Positions 26,514 to 34,831 of a DNA stretch of 64,000 bases are shown here, piece after piece (the stretch's first letter is position 1; every line of letters begins with the position of its first letter). The translations under genes and the position numbers were made by a program. The notes under the pieces are model-generated. The model worked only from the letters and a program-made list of their open reading frames with translations, was not told where the DNA came from and did not search any database. This stretch comes from JASGTU01 sp963821815 (lineage in GTDB: Bacteria > Chloroflexota > Anaerolineae > Caldilineales > Caldilineaceae), in NCBI GenBank assembly GCA_963821815.1, contig CAWGFG010000006.1, positions 1,488,001 to 1,552,000 on the forward strand, in the 5' to 3' direction.

Positions 26514-27701
26514 TTAGCCGACCGTAACCTCGACGCGCGTACGCTGTTCGATTTTGGCCTCATCCAGGTCCACACCCAACCCGGGTACGTTCGGTACTTC
26601 AACCTGGCCATTTACCGGCTGGTAGAATATCTTCTGGAAGAACTGGCGCACTGGCTGCACGCGGACCAGGAACTCAACAAAGGGAACCACGGTCGATGGC
26701 GTCGCAGCGGCAATGTGCATGGGCGGGATGAGCGAATGACCATGCGCTACGACTGGACATTCGAATGCGGACGCCAGTGCGCATATCTTCATCTGTTCCG
26801 TGATACCGCCAGTCCAGTCAGGATCGTTCTGCAGCACGTCGACCGCCTCCTGTACCAGCAGTTCTTTCGTCTGCCAGCGCGTATAAACGTGCTCGCCCGA
26901 GGCAATGGGCACGCCGCCATCTTCGCGTATCTTGCGCAGGGAACCAAAGCGCTCCGGCGGAATCGGTTCCTCAAGCCAATACGGCTGCAATGGCGCCAGT
27001 TTCTTGGCCATACCCAACGCATACTTGGTACTCCAGCCCATGAATGCGTCGAACATGAGCGTGTAGTTGTCGCCTACTGCCTCCCGCACAGCATAGGCCA
27101 TGGCCAAGTTCTTTGCCATGCCCTCGTCACCGTTGCCAGGACCGTAGCGGAAGAACCACTTTTGCGCGCTATAGCCCATATCACGATAGGCTAGCGAAGT
27201 CTCGGCCGCGTTATCGGGGTCCATTGAAAAGAAGAGCATGCTGGCGTAGGCGGGGATTCGCGTGCGTACAGGTCCGCCCAGAAGACGATGCACAGGTTGC
27301 CCCCAGGCCTTGCCTTTTAGGTCCCATAACGCCAGGTCTACAGCGCTGATCGCCGTCATGATCAACCCGGAACGACCATGGCGATCAAAGCGCGCCATCT
27401 GGTCGTAGCGCTTTTCGATCGCCAGCGGATCCATTCCAATCAGGAGAGGCTTCAATTCCTGTAGGATGATGTAAGCCTGTGCTTCTTCGATTGTTCCATA
27501 CAATCCTGTGACGCCCTCATCCGTCTCGATTTCGAGGTAGTGCGTCGCGATAGGGTCGCCCGTGACATACTCTTTTGCTCGCGGTCTGTTGTTATATTCC
27601 GGATAGATGTCCAACTGCTGGGCCTGTCGGTCTCCAGGTGCGTATTGTGGCCCTTCGTATTTGCCTTCTATTCGATAGACAGCGACGTCTGTGATTCTCA
27701 T
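26514..27701 (-). CDS. Enolase-superfamily sugar-acid dehydratase, L-rhamnonate dehydratase-like
   Basis: 395 residues, mandelate racemase/muconate lactonizing type. Capping domain 1-130, then a TIM barrel. Predicted Mg2+ ligands are Asp218 (LMFDAFMGWS), Glu244 (YWLEEPIPPE) and Glu270 (IASGEHVY). Lys181 sits in AQKWFFRYGPG at the second strand, and His320 or His322 in VVAHGHSL matches the catalytic histidine of L-rhamnonate dehydratase. SGLIMTAISAVDLALWDL also resembles that family more than mandelate racemase itself. Likely reaction: loss of water from a six-carbon deoxy-sugar acid to a 2-keto-3-deoxy acid; the exact sugar is not provable from sequence. RBS AAGGGAT. It lies 12 bp after the sulfatase gene. 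Confidence 0.82.
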   Translation of the reverse strand: MRITDVAVYRIEGKYEGPQYAPGDRQAQQLDIYPEYNNRPRAKEYVTGDPIATHYLEIETDEGVTGLYGTIEEAQAYIILQELKPLLIGMDPLAIEKRYDQMARFDRHGRSGLIMTAISAVDLALWDLKGKAWGQPVHRLLGGPVRTRIPAYASMLFFSMDPDNAAETSLAYRDMGYSAQKWFFRYGPGNGDEGMAKNLAMAYAVREAVGDNYTLMFDAFMGWSTKYALGMAKKLAPLQPYWLEEPIPPERFGSLRKIREDGGVPIASGEHVYTRWQTKELLVQEAVDVLQNDPDWTGGITEQMKICALASAFECPVVAHGHSLIPPMHIAAATPSTVVPFVEFLVRVQPVRQFFQKIFYQPVNGQVEVPNVPGLGVDLDEAKIEQRTRVEVTVG

Positions 27702-27712
27702 TAATAATCCCT

Positions 27713-29170
27713 TTACATGTGGCCGATGCGTTTGGGTCCAGGATCCATAGCAAGCATGGATTGGTCGAAACTCTGTTGCATGAGGTCCAGCTTTCTCTCA
27801 ATATATTTCGGGTCGTCCCACAAGTTGCTAAACTCGCCGGGATCGGCTTGCATATCGTACAGCTCGCCTAGGTTATGTCCATGGTAGACGATAAGTTTGT
27901 ATCGCTCGTCACGAACCATGGTGGCGTAGGTGCTGTCCGGCGCTTGCAGCGCGTTGTAGTACTCGCACCGCACCCAGTCACGATGACTTGTTCCATCACT
28001 GGCGCCAGTGAGCATGGGCAGCAACGTGCGACCCTGCATGTTATTCGGTACATCAGCGCCAGCAAGCTCTAGCAAAGTTGGTGCGATATCTGTTAATTCT
28101 GTAAGGGCGCTCTGTTGTATACCGGACTGGAAGTGCCCGGGCCAAGACCAGATCATGGGCACTCGAACCAGCCCATCATAGAAGCGGCAGCCTTTCTGGA
28201 TGAGCCCGTGGTCCCCCAGCATCTCGCCATGGTCGCTCATAAAGATGATCACGGTGTTCTCGCGCTGTCCCGTTTCGTCGAGTGCCTGCAGCATGCGCCC
28301 TACCTGATCGTCGATTAACTTTATCATGGCGTAATAGGCAGCCTGCAGCGTCTTTGCGTCGCGATGACCGGGCGTAGCGTGCGCTTCGGACTCGGCGCCC
28401 GGTGTCTGCGGAATGATGGGGTTCTTTATGTCGAGTTCATCCGGACTGCGTACTTCGGACTGGAAATCAACGTCCGCCAGCTTGCGTTGCTGCTCAATGT
28501 CGCTTTCACGAAAGAGAGGCCCCGGCATGTCGTCCGGATCGAACAACTCGCGATAGTCCGTGGGCGGATTGAACGGCGGATGCGGGTCATAGATATTGAC
28601 GCTAGCCAACCATGGCGTTTGCGCGTGTTCACGAATAAATTCGATGGTCATCTCCGCGCACCATGTCGTCTGATGAAGCTCGGAGGGCACGCCTTCCAGG
28701 TCCATCGTCAGCTCTTTGAGGCTATAGCCTTTCGCCTTGACCCAGTCCGCATAGTCGTGACCTTCCGGCCAGTCGTCGCGCGGCGCATGGCTATACTGCC
28801 AGTAGCCGTAGCCGTCATCCACGCGTGATTCCATCCGCTGGAATGCGCTACTAAGATGGAGTTTGCCGATGAGGCCGCAATCGTAGCCAGCCTGTCGCAA
28901 CAGTTTTGTGACCAGTGGCGGATCGTCCGGGAAGTACTCATTGCCATTGCCCATGACGTGCACGCGACTTGGATACATGCCGGTCAGGAAACTGCCACGG
29001 CTCGGTGTACATATGGGACTCTGGCAATAGGCACGCGTGAAGGCAACTCCGTCATGAACGAGACTATCGATGTTTGGTGTGGAAACGGATGCGTTGCCCA
29101 GCGCCCCGATTGTGTCGTAGCGCTGTTGGTCGGTACAGATCCAAAGTATATTGGGGCGTGCGTCGGTCAT
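27713..29170 (-). CDS. Type I sulfatase, cytoplasmic
   Basis: 485 residues, alkaline-phosphatase superfamily. The formylglycine motif is Cys54 in ICTPSRGSFLTG (C-x-P-S-R), and metal-binding ILWICTDQQRYD starts the protein. FMSDHGEMLGDHGL is the second metal block. There is no signal peptide, so desulfation should occur in the cytoplasm on imported small sugars. Activity needs a formylglycine-generating enzyme, which is not in this window. The ATG at 29170 is chosen for its GGAGGGCATTG ribosome binding site over a TTG one codon earlier. It sits between the CE7 esterase and the dehydratase in one operon. Confidence 0.88.
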   Translation of the reverse strand: MTDARPNILWICTDQQRYDTIGALGNASVSTPNIDSLVHDGVAFTRAYCQSPICTPSRGSFLTGMYPSRVHVMGNGNEYFPDDPPLVTKLLRQAGYDCGLIGKLHLSSAFQRMESRVDDGYGYWQYSHAPRDDWPEGHDYADWVKAKGYSLKELTMDLEGVPSELHQTTWCAEMTIEFIREHAQTPWLASVNIYDPHPPFNPPTDYRELFDPDDMPGPLFRESDIEQQRKLADVDFQSEVRSPDELDIKNPIIPQTPGAESEAHATPGHRDAKTLQAAYYAMIKLIDDQVGRMLQALDETGQRENTVIIFMSDHGEMLGDHGLIQKGCRFYDGLVRVPMIWSWPGHFQSGIQQSALTELTDIAPTLLELAGADVPNNMQGRTLLPMLTGASDGTSHRDWVRCEYYNALQAPDSTYATMVRDERYKLIVYHGHNLGELYDMQADPGEFSNLWDDPKYIERKLDLMQQSFDQSMLAMDPGPKRIGHM

Positions 29171-29202
29171 CAATGCCCTCCGTGGCTAAGCATTCCTACT
29201 GA

Positions 29203-30165
29203 CTATAATCCGCGCATGAACTGATAGATCGTGTCCGCATGTCCGGGCAATGTCTCGTGTTTGAAATCGGGGTAGACGCGCAGATCCTTGGGTGCCGTAA
29301 TCTTATTGTAGGCCGCGAACTGGCTCGACGGCGGGCAGATCTGGTCCATTAATCCGACCCCCATCAGCACTTCACCCTTAATGCGTTTGGCCAGATTCTG
29401 GACGTCGATGTAGCCCAGCTTTGTAAAAATATCCGCTTCCTTCTGGTGCATAGGATCAAAACGACGGAAGAATTCATCCAATTCCAGATAGGCATCCTTA
29501 GCCAGCTCAATCTGCCAGACACGCTGATAGTCGCTGAGGAATGGGAAGACCGGCGCGGCACGTTTGATACGCGGTTCCAGTGCTGCACAGGCAAGGGTTA
29601 AGCCGCCTCCCTGGCTGCCGCCGGTCGCACCGACCCGATCTGCATCCACCTCGGGCATATCCATCAGAATGCCGGCAAGCTGCGCGGTGTCCAGGAAAAT
29701 CTGCCGATAGATCATGTTCTCCGGCTGGTCATCCAGCCCGCGCACGATGTGGCCGCGCAGCGTCCAGCCCAGCGGGCTGCCGCTGTCCTGTGAGAGACCA
29801 CCCTGCCCGCGGCAATCCAACGCGGCGACGATGTGCCCCATGGCTGCGTATCCCAGCTTGTCCGACCAATCGCCTGCATTGCCTGAATAGCCGTGGAACA
29901 TAAGAACAGCGGGTGACGGATCCTGGATTTTCTTGGGGCGGACGAATTTGGCATGAACGCGTGCGCCGCCGACGCCGGTAAAGTACAGATGGAAGCAGTC
30001 GGCAAAAGAGGTTTCGAACTCGGCGGGAACTAACTCCACCTGCGGATCGACTGCCTTCATCTCGGTCAACGACTTCTCCCAGAACTCGTCGAAGTCATCC
30101 GGTCTCGGATTGGTGCCTTGATATGTAAGTAGTTCATCAAATGGCATATCAAAAGACAACGGCAT
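29203..30165 (-). CDS. CE7 acetyl esterase (acetylxylan esterase/cephalosporin deacetylase family)
   Basis: 320 residues, alpha/beta hydrolase. The triad is complete and at family-typical positions: Ser184 in GGSQGGG, Asp274 in GLMDQICPPS and His303 in FKHETLPGH. The oxyanion region HGYSGNAGDW and the DCRGQG motif are also typical of CE7. It removes acetyl groups from small sugars or short oligosaccharides and acts inside the cell (no signal peptide). RBS AAAGGAG. Downstream neighbours are the sulfatase and dehydratase, upstream an MFS carrier, suggesting joint stripping of acetylated and sulfated imported sugars. Confidence 0.88.
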   Translation of the reverse strand: MPLSFDMPFDELLTYQGTNPRPDDFDEFWEKSLTEMKAVDPQVELVPAEFETSFADCFHLYFTGVGGARVHAKFVRPKKIQDPSPAVLMFHGYSGNAGDWSDKLGYAAMGHIVAALDCRGQGGLSQDSGSPLGWTLRGHIVRGLDDQPENMIYRQIFLDTAQLAGILMDMPEVDADRVGATGGSQGGGLTLACAALEPRIKRAAPVFPFLSDYQRVWQIELAKDAYLELDEFFRRFDPMHQKEADIFTKLGYIDVQNLAKRIKGEVLMGVGLMDQICPPSSQFAAYNKITAPKDLRVYPDFKHETLPGHADTIYQFMRGL

Positions 30166-30215
30166 TTCTTGTCTCCTTTATAGCGTCGAGGATATGAAAG
30201 AGCGATGCATACTGA

Positions 30216-31424
30216 TTAGGCTGACACTTGATTTGCTCGCGGCGGACCGCCAATCTGCATGAGCACCCAGAACAACAGTAAGAGTGAGATAAGCAATATC
30301 AGAACCATGTACATAAATGCATACGGACTCACTTTACCAAAAAGTTGCCCGGCTAGCCACGGAAACGTCATGCCGCCAAGGCTCGCGCCGACGAAGAACC
30401 AGCGTGAGGTGGAACCGCTCATGTCCATTCTGCGCTCGGCCCAGAGGAAGACTGTGGCGAATATAGTGGCGTTGAAAAAACCGAGACTAAACGCGCCAAA
30501 CCAGACAGCCCAGCTTTGGTCATTGAAGATTAGGATGATCGCCACACTTGCGATGCTGCCGACGATGTCTATGGTGAGGATGCGGCTCGGTCGCCATACA
30601 GTTGCCAGAGGAATCCCTACCAGACGGCCAATCATCAATGCGCCCCAGAATGCAGACGTAAGGTAACCGGCAGTCATCTCGTTGGCCAACCCCAACGTTG
30701 CCGCGTATGTGTATATCCAGCCGCCGAAGCTGACCTCTGCGCCTACGTACGTAAACATAAACAGCGCCACGAGAATGAGTAGTATGAGACTGTTTGTGCT
30801 GCCGCCTGAGGCTTTATCTAGCGGCACGTGTCGCGGGCTCGGCAACAACAGCAACCATAGCCCAATCGGTATGACCAGCAGCGCCAGCACCCAATAGGGT
30901 CCGCGCAGCGTTCCTGTGCGTTCCAACAGTTGCACGACTATGATAGGCGAAAGAAATGCGCCGAGCCCAAAGAAGAAGTGTAGCGCGTTCATGTAGGGCC
31001 CGACGCCATCTCGATGCGTCCAGACCAGTAGCGTATTGCTACCCATGTCCACATGGCCTTCGCCAAGCCCAACCAATATCAGAATAACCGCCAACAGGAC
31101 TAGAACTGTCATCAGAGGCACGATAAACATGAAGAGGGCAATAGCCAGTAGTGCAACACCAAGGACTCGGTTACCTGGCAGCCTATCAATCAGGTGACCT
31201 GCCAGAAGCGAACCGATCATATAACCGGTCGATCTCGCCAGGAAGATGTAGCTAAGTTGGCTGATCTCAGAACCAGTGTTTTCTGCCAGCCTGAGAACTG
31301 TCGGGCCAAGCGACGCCGATACCAGTCCAATTCCCATGATCGCCAGGAAGTAGCCCCACGTGCTGGCCATTGGTCTGAGTCCTCCTGCCGGCGCGTGTGA
31401 TGTTACGGTAGTCTTTGAAGACAT
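30216..31424 (-). CDS. MFS transporter
   Basis: About 402 residues with some 12 hydrophobic segments. TM1 (WGYFLAIMGIGLVSASLGP), the loop 2-3 motif GSLLAGHLIDRLPGN and the symmetric central loop support a major facilitator, closest in appearance to sugar permeases of the fucose-permease type. The substrate is unknown; the neighbours suggest a sugar or sugar acid. The ATG at 31424 is favoured, although no clear ribosome binding site precedes it and an in-frame TTG at 31448 exists. It lies between formamidase and CE7 esterase genes on the same strand. Confidence 0.85.
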   Translation of the reverse strand: MSSKTTVTSHAPAGGLRPMASTWGYFLAIMGIGLVSASLGPTVLRLAENTGSEISQLSYIFLARSTGYMIGSLLAGHLIDRLPGNRVLGVALLAIALFMFIVPLMTVLVLLAVILILVGLGEGHVDMGSNTLLVWTHRDGVGPYMNALHFFFGLGAFLSPIIVVQLLERTGTLRGPYWVLALLVIPIGLWLLLLPSPRHVPLDKASGGSTNSLILLILVALFMFTYVGAEVSFGGWIYTYAATLGLANEMTAGYLTSAFWGALMIGRLVGIPLATVWRPSRILTIDIVGSIASVAIILIFNDQSWAVWFGAFSLGFFNATIFATVFLWAERRMDMSGSTSRWFFVGASLGGMTFPWLAGQLFGKVSPYAFMYMVLILLISLLLLFWVLMQIGGPPRANQVSA

Positions 31425-31484
31425 TTGCGAATGTCGATTCTGAGGCAACGAAGCGTTGTGTTGATGACCGTATGTGGAATGTAT

Positions 31485-32414
31485 CTATCGGAAGGGCGCC
31501 AGGACCCGCTTGGACATTTTGCAGACCATGGTATAGGCCGGATCGTACATATTGCCCAGGTCGTATTCCACGGTTTGGCCCATGAGGATCTGCGCTCCAA
31601 CGCTGTCCATGCCATACTCGTCGACGAGCCATGAGATCATCTCGGTTGTGGCATGTTGCACGGCCTGGTCCAATGGACGCGAATTGCCGCATGCGAAGAT
31701 ATAATTGTCATCTTCACCGCGCGGCCAACCGATGCCACTGTTCTTGATCACGCGCACGCTGAACTGCATATCCATGGATATCTCGATGCCGGTGCCGACC
31801 ATTTCACCGTCGCCTTGCAGCGCGTGCCCGTCACCAATGTGGAACAGAGCTCCCTCCTCAAAGACAGGGAAATAGACTGTGACACCTTCAACAAAATGGC
31901 GATAGTCCATGTTGCCGCCGTGCTCCGCCGAGGTGGCGGTCGAGATGGCTTGACCGCCGTTGGGTGCGACGCCGAAACAGCCGACCATCGGCCGAACAGG
32001 AAGCGTGATCTGTCCCAGGACCGTGTCGGCAGGTTTCACGAGCGTTGCCGTACCCGCCGCCATGTCGACTTTCCACTCGGCGAACATATCTTCTATGTCG
32101 AAGACCGGCTGTTCACTGACAAACTCCGGCTCCAGCACATTAGGCGATATGATCTTGCGGCTCCAACCGTAAGGGCGGTTTGGCGTCAGCCTGTCCAGCG
32201 TCACCACCAGACAGTCACCAGGTTCGGCGCCGTGCACATAGAAAGGGCCGGTCATGGGGTTTCCGCCTGGGGTCGCCTGTTGCATGGACGCATCGACACC
32301 GTGCGCGTCGACAGTCGTGGTGACAACCGTGTCGCCGTCGTCGATTTCGAGCACTGGCTCATGCGGCCCCATGGTTGTGAAATAGTGGTCGGGTATAAAG
32401 TGATGGACTGTCAT
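31485..32414 (-). CDS. Acetamidase/formamidase family hydrolase
   Basis: 309 residues, FmdA/AmdA family, which hydrolyses formamide or acetamide to ammonia and the acid. Typical segments are ASMQQATPGGNPMTGPFYV near the start, VGCFGVAPNGG near residue 145, EHGGNMDYRH and FHIGDGHALQGDGE. The length matches the family. It heads the minus-strand operon. Within a sugar-catabolic setting it might act on an N-acyl sugar product, but that is guesswork; an amide-nitrogen scavenging role is as likely. RBS AGGCAGG before ATG 32414. Confidence 0.88.
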   Translation of the reverse strand: MTVHHFIPDHYFTTMGPHEPVLEIDDGDTVVTTTVDAHGVDASMQQATPGGNPMTGPFYVHGAEPGDCLVVTLDRLTPNRPYGWSRKIISPNVLEPEFVSEQPVFDIEDMFAEWKVDMAAGTATLVKPADTVLGQITLPVRPMVGCFGVAPNGGQAISTATSAEHGGNMDYRHFVEGVTVYFPVFEEGALFHIGDGHALQGDGEMVGTGIEISMDMQFSVRVIKNSGIGWPRGEDDNYIFACGNSRPLDQAVQHATTEMISWLVDEYGMDSVGAQILMGQTVEYDLGNMYDPAYTMVCKMSKRVLAPFR

Positions 32415-32622
32415 AGCGCCTGCCTGTTGTTTTGAGAGGGAACGGTTGCTGTAAGAGCGTTCGCGTGCTTTGTAGCGTCACAATAATGCCAGTAGTGCGT
32501 TATGGTAGCTTGGTGCGAACTTCAGCCAATGGTTGGTATCCTACGTCCAGCCATAGGCATTGTCAAAACTTATCGACTGCCAAACGGACTGCGCCATCGG
32601 CGATCGTTGGTGCTGGTATCCG

Positions 32623-32651
32623 TTGGAAGCGAAACCATCCGATGGTACACT
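32623..32651 (+). promoter_or_regulatory. Promoter in the divergent intergenic region
   Basis: TTGGAA at 32623-32628 and TACACT at 32646-32651 with 17-bp spacing lie 56 bp before the enolase-superfamily gene at 32707. The 292-bp region (32415-32706) separates two divergent sugar-catabolic units and probably holds promoters for both; I see no further clear operator. Confidence 0.5.
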
Positions 32652-32706
32652 ATATGTGTCTCCATCTGTACAACCAACAGCCAGCGCCACACAGTGGGAG
32701 GATCGC

Positions 32707-33873
32707 ATGTCAGACCCGATTATCACCAAGATTGAGGTGCACCAGTTTACGTACAAGTTGCCTGATATGGGCAAGGACTATAACGGCTTCAACCTCGTGT
32801 ATGAGCCAGGCGGTTCCGTAACCGCGGGCGGGCATATCATCCGCATCTTCACCGACCAGGGGGTCACAGGAGAGTGGGTCGGCGGCAACGCAGCAGAGTA
32901 CTCGACGCTGCCCGGCTTTGCACATTTCCTGTTGGGCAGCAGTGCGCTCGAGCGCGAGCGAATCTACACGGAAGTGCGTCGCTTCCTGCGCCAGGTGGCC
33001 CGCATCGGCTATGCGCCAGTGGACAATGCATTGTGGGATCTGGCGGGTAAGCTCTACGACGCGCCGCTCTACAAACTGCTGGGCGGATATAAGAAGTCGG
33101 TGCCCTGCTACGCCAGCACGTATCACGGCGACCACCAGCCGGATGGCTTGTCCACTCCGGAAGCGTATGCCGATTTCGCCGAGGAGTGCCTGGAGATAGG
33201 CTACCCAGCGTTCAAGATTCACGGTTGGGGACGTGCACCGGTTTCGCAGGAAGTGGCCAACGTCCTGGAGATGGGGAAACGGCTCGGTGGCAAGATGGAC
33301 CTCATGCTGGACCCGGCGTGTGAGTTGACGACGTTTGCCGACGCGGTCAAAGTTGGTTGGGCCTGTGACGAGGCGAAGTTCATGTGGCTAGAAGACGCCT
33401 ACCGCGACGGGGGTACATCACAGTTCGCCCACCGCAAGCTGCGACAAATTATCAACACGCCTATCTTACAGACTGAGCACGTTCGATCGCTGGAGCCGCA
33501 CATTGATTTCGCTATCGCAGATGCAACCGACTATATGCGCGGCGATATTGGCTACGACGGCGTCACCGGCGTCATGAAGCTGGCGCACGCGTGCGAAGCA
33601 CTGGGCATCGATATCGAGATGCACGGTCCGGGACCAGCCCAACGCCACCTCATGGCTGCAATCCGCAATACCAACTACTACGAAATGGGACTCATACATC
33701 CCAAGGCGCCGGCGAGCCACCCAGAGCATCTCTACTTGGATGACTATGAGGATAACCTCGAAGCGATCGATGACAAAGGTCATGTGCCTGTGCCGCAGAA
33801 ACCGGGCATGGGAGTCGACATAAACTGGGATTGGGTCGAGAAGAATCGAACCGACCTTTTGGTGATTGAATAG
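32707..33873 (+). CDS. Enolase-superfamily (mandelate racemase-like) sugar-acid dehydratase
   Basis: 388 residues. Predicted metal ligands are Asp202 (LMLDPACEL), Glu229 (WLEDAYRDG) and Glu257 (LQTEHVRSL). The second-strand motif is K170-x-H172 (FKIHGWG) rather than KxK, and His306 (EMHGPGP) lies at the end of the seventh strand, suggesting dehydration of a sugar acid instead of racemisation. A long C-terminal lobe (340-388) is unlike the dehydratase at 26514. The ATG at 32707 has an excellent GGGAGGATC ribosome binding site. The next gene encodes a KDA-dehydratase-like FAH protein, so the pair could convert a pentonic acid to 2,5-dioxopentanoate. Confidence 0.8.
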   Translation: MSDPIITKIEVHQFTYKLPDMGKDYNGFNLVYEPGGSVTAGGHIIRIFTDQGVTGEWVGGNAAEYSTLPGFAHFLLGSSALERERIYTEVRRFLRQVARIGYAPVDNALWDLAGKLYDAPLYKLLGGYKKSVPCYASTYHGDHQPDGLSTPEAYADFAEECLEIGYPAFKIHGWGRAPVSQEVANVLEMGKRLGGKMDLMLDPACELTTFADAVKVGWACDEAKFMWLEDAYRDGGTSQFAHRKLRQIINTPILQTEHVRSLEPHIDFAIADATDYMRGDIGYDGVTGVMKLAHACEALGIDIEMHGPGPAQRHLMAAIRNTNYYEMGLIHPKAPASHPEHLYLDDYEDNLEAIDDKGHVPVPQKPGMGVDINWDWVEKNRTDLLVIE

Positions 33874-33987
33874 CCGTATGTGTTGAATGAATTGATGAAG
33901 CAAGTGATCGCGTCACCAGACAACTTGGTGGCGCGGTCATGCGAAATTGAGTGAGTTCCCAAAAGCAGTTTTCAACAGGAGTACAGA

Positions 33988-34803
33988 ATGTTTCTTACAC
34001 GACACACGACATCTGCTGGCCCGCGCTGGGCTGTGAATAGCACATACCTGCCATTCGGTCTGCGACTGGAGTCCCTATTGACGCTGCCTCGGTCGGCAAT
34101 GGTGGAGTTGCTTTCTTCGATGAAAGAGAGCAGTGAGGAAGCCAGCGATAGTCTGCGTGCGCCCATCGAGTCCAGCCTGGAAGTCTGGGGAGCGGGCGTC
34201 ACATACCTGCGCAGCCGCGATGCTCGCAAGGCGGAAAGCGCTTCTGCCGATGTTTATCAGACTGTGTACGTGGCTGAGCGGCCTGAGATTTTCTTCAAGG
34301 CGCCCGGCTGGCGCGTTATGGGCGGCGGTGAACCCGTGCACATCCGTGACGATTCCAAGTGGAACGTGCCAGAGCCGGAGTTGACGCTGGTCATCAATGC
34401 ACGCGGCGAAATCGTCGGCTACACGGTGGGAAACGATATGTCATCGCGCGATATCGAGGGCCAAAATCCGCTCTACTTGCCACAGGCCAAGACCTACAAC
34501 GGCTCCTGCTCGCTAGGTCCGGGCATTGTCGTCGCATCAGCAGACGAGTTAGCGGGGTTGTCCATCCAAATGACCATAGAACGGAGCGGCTCTGCTGTCT
34601 TCGAGGGTGACACCTCAACGTCGCAGATGAAGCGTTCCTTTCAGGAGCTGACCGACTACCTTTATCGTGAGCTGGACTTTCCGCATGGCGCCTATTTGAT
34701 GACAGGGACGGGTATTGTGCCGCCCGAGGACTTCACGCTGGCGAAAGGCGACGTCATCCGCATCACTATCGATGGCAATACGCTGGAAAACTCGGTGAGT
34801 TAA
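33988..34803 (+). CDS. FAH-family protein, 2-keto-3-deoxy-sugar-acid dehydratase-like
   Basis: 271 residues. Fumarylacetoacetate-hydrolase fold with the segments VWGAGVTYLRSRDARK, VYVAERPEIFFKAPGW, SKWNVPEPELTLVIN, YTVGNDMSSRDIEGQNP and LPQAKTYNGSCSLGPG. These resemble 2-keto-3-deoxy-D-arabinonate dehydratase of Sulfolobus-type pentose oxidation more than hydrolytic FAH enzymes. The expected reaction is 2-keto-3-deoxypentonate to 2,5-dioxopentanoate plus water, with a divalent metal. Alternatives are a 2,4-diketo-3-deoxy sugar-acid hydrolase or an isomerase. It follows the enolase-superfamily gene by 114 bp. Confidence 0.75.
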   Translation: MFLTRHTTSAGPRWAVNSTYLPFGLRLESLLTLPRSAMVELLSSMKESSEEASDSLRAPIESSLEVWGAGVTYLRSRDARKAESASADVYQTVYVAERPEIFFKAPGWRVMGGGEPVHIRDDSKWNVPEPELTLVINARGEIVGYTVGNDMSSRDIEGQNPLYLPQAKTYNGSCSLGPGIVVASADELAGLSIQMTIERSGSAVFEGDTSTSQMKRSFQELTDYLYRELDFPHGAYLMTGTGIVPPEDFTLAKGDVIRITIDGNTLENSVS

Positions 34804-34831
34804 ACTCTTCAACTAGGGCAAGGCTAAGAAA

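Noticed and set aside
26445..27194. 249-codon plus-strand frame opposite the dehydratase
   Set aside because: Antisense to a gene with a complete active site; no family features.
31653..32435. 260-codon plus-strand frame opposite formamidase
   Set aside because: Shadow frame rich in His/Arg, overlapping a well-supported gene.
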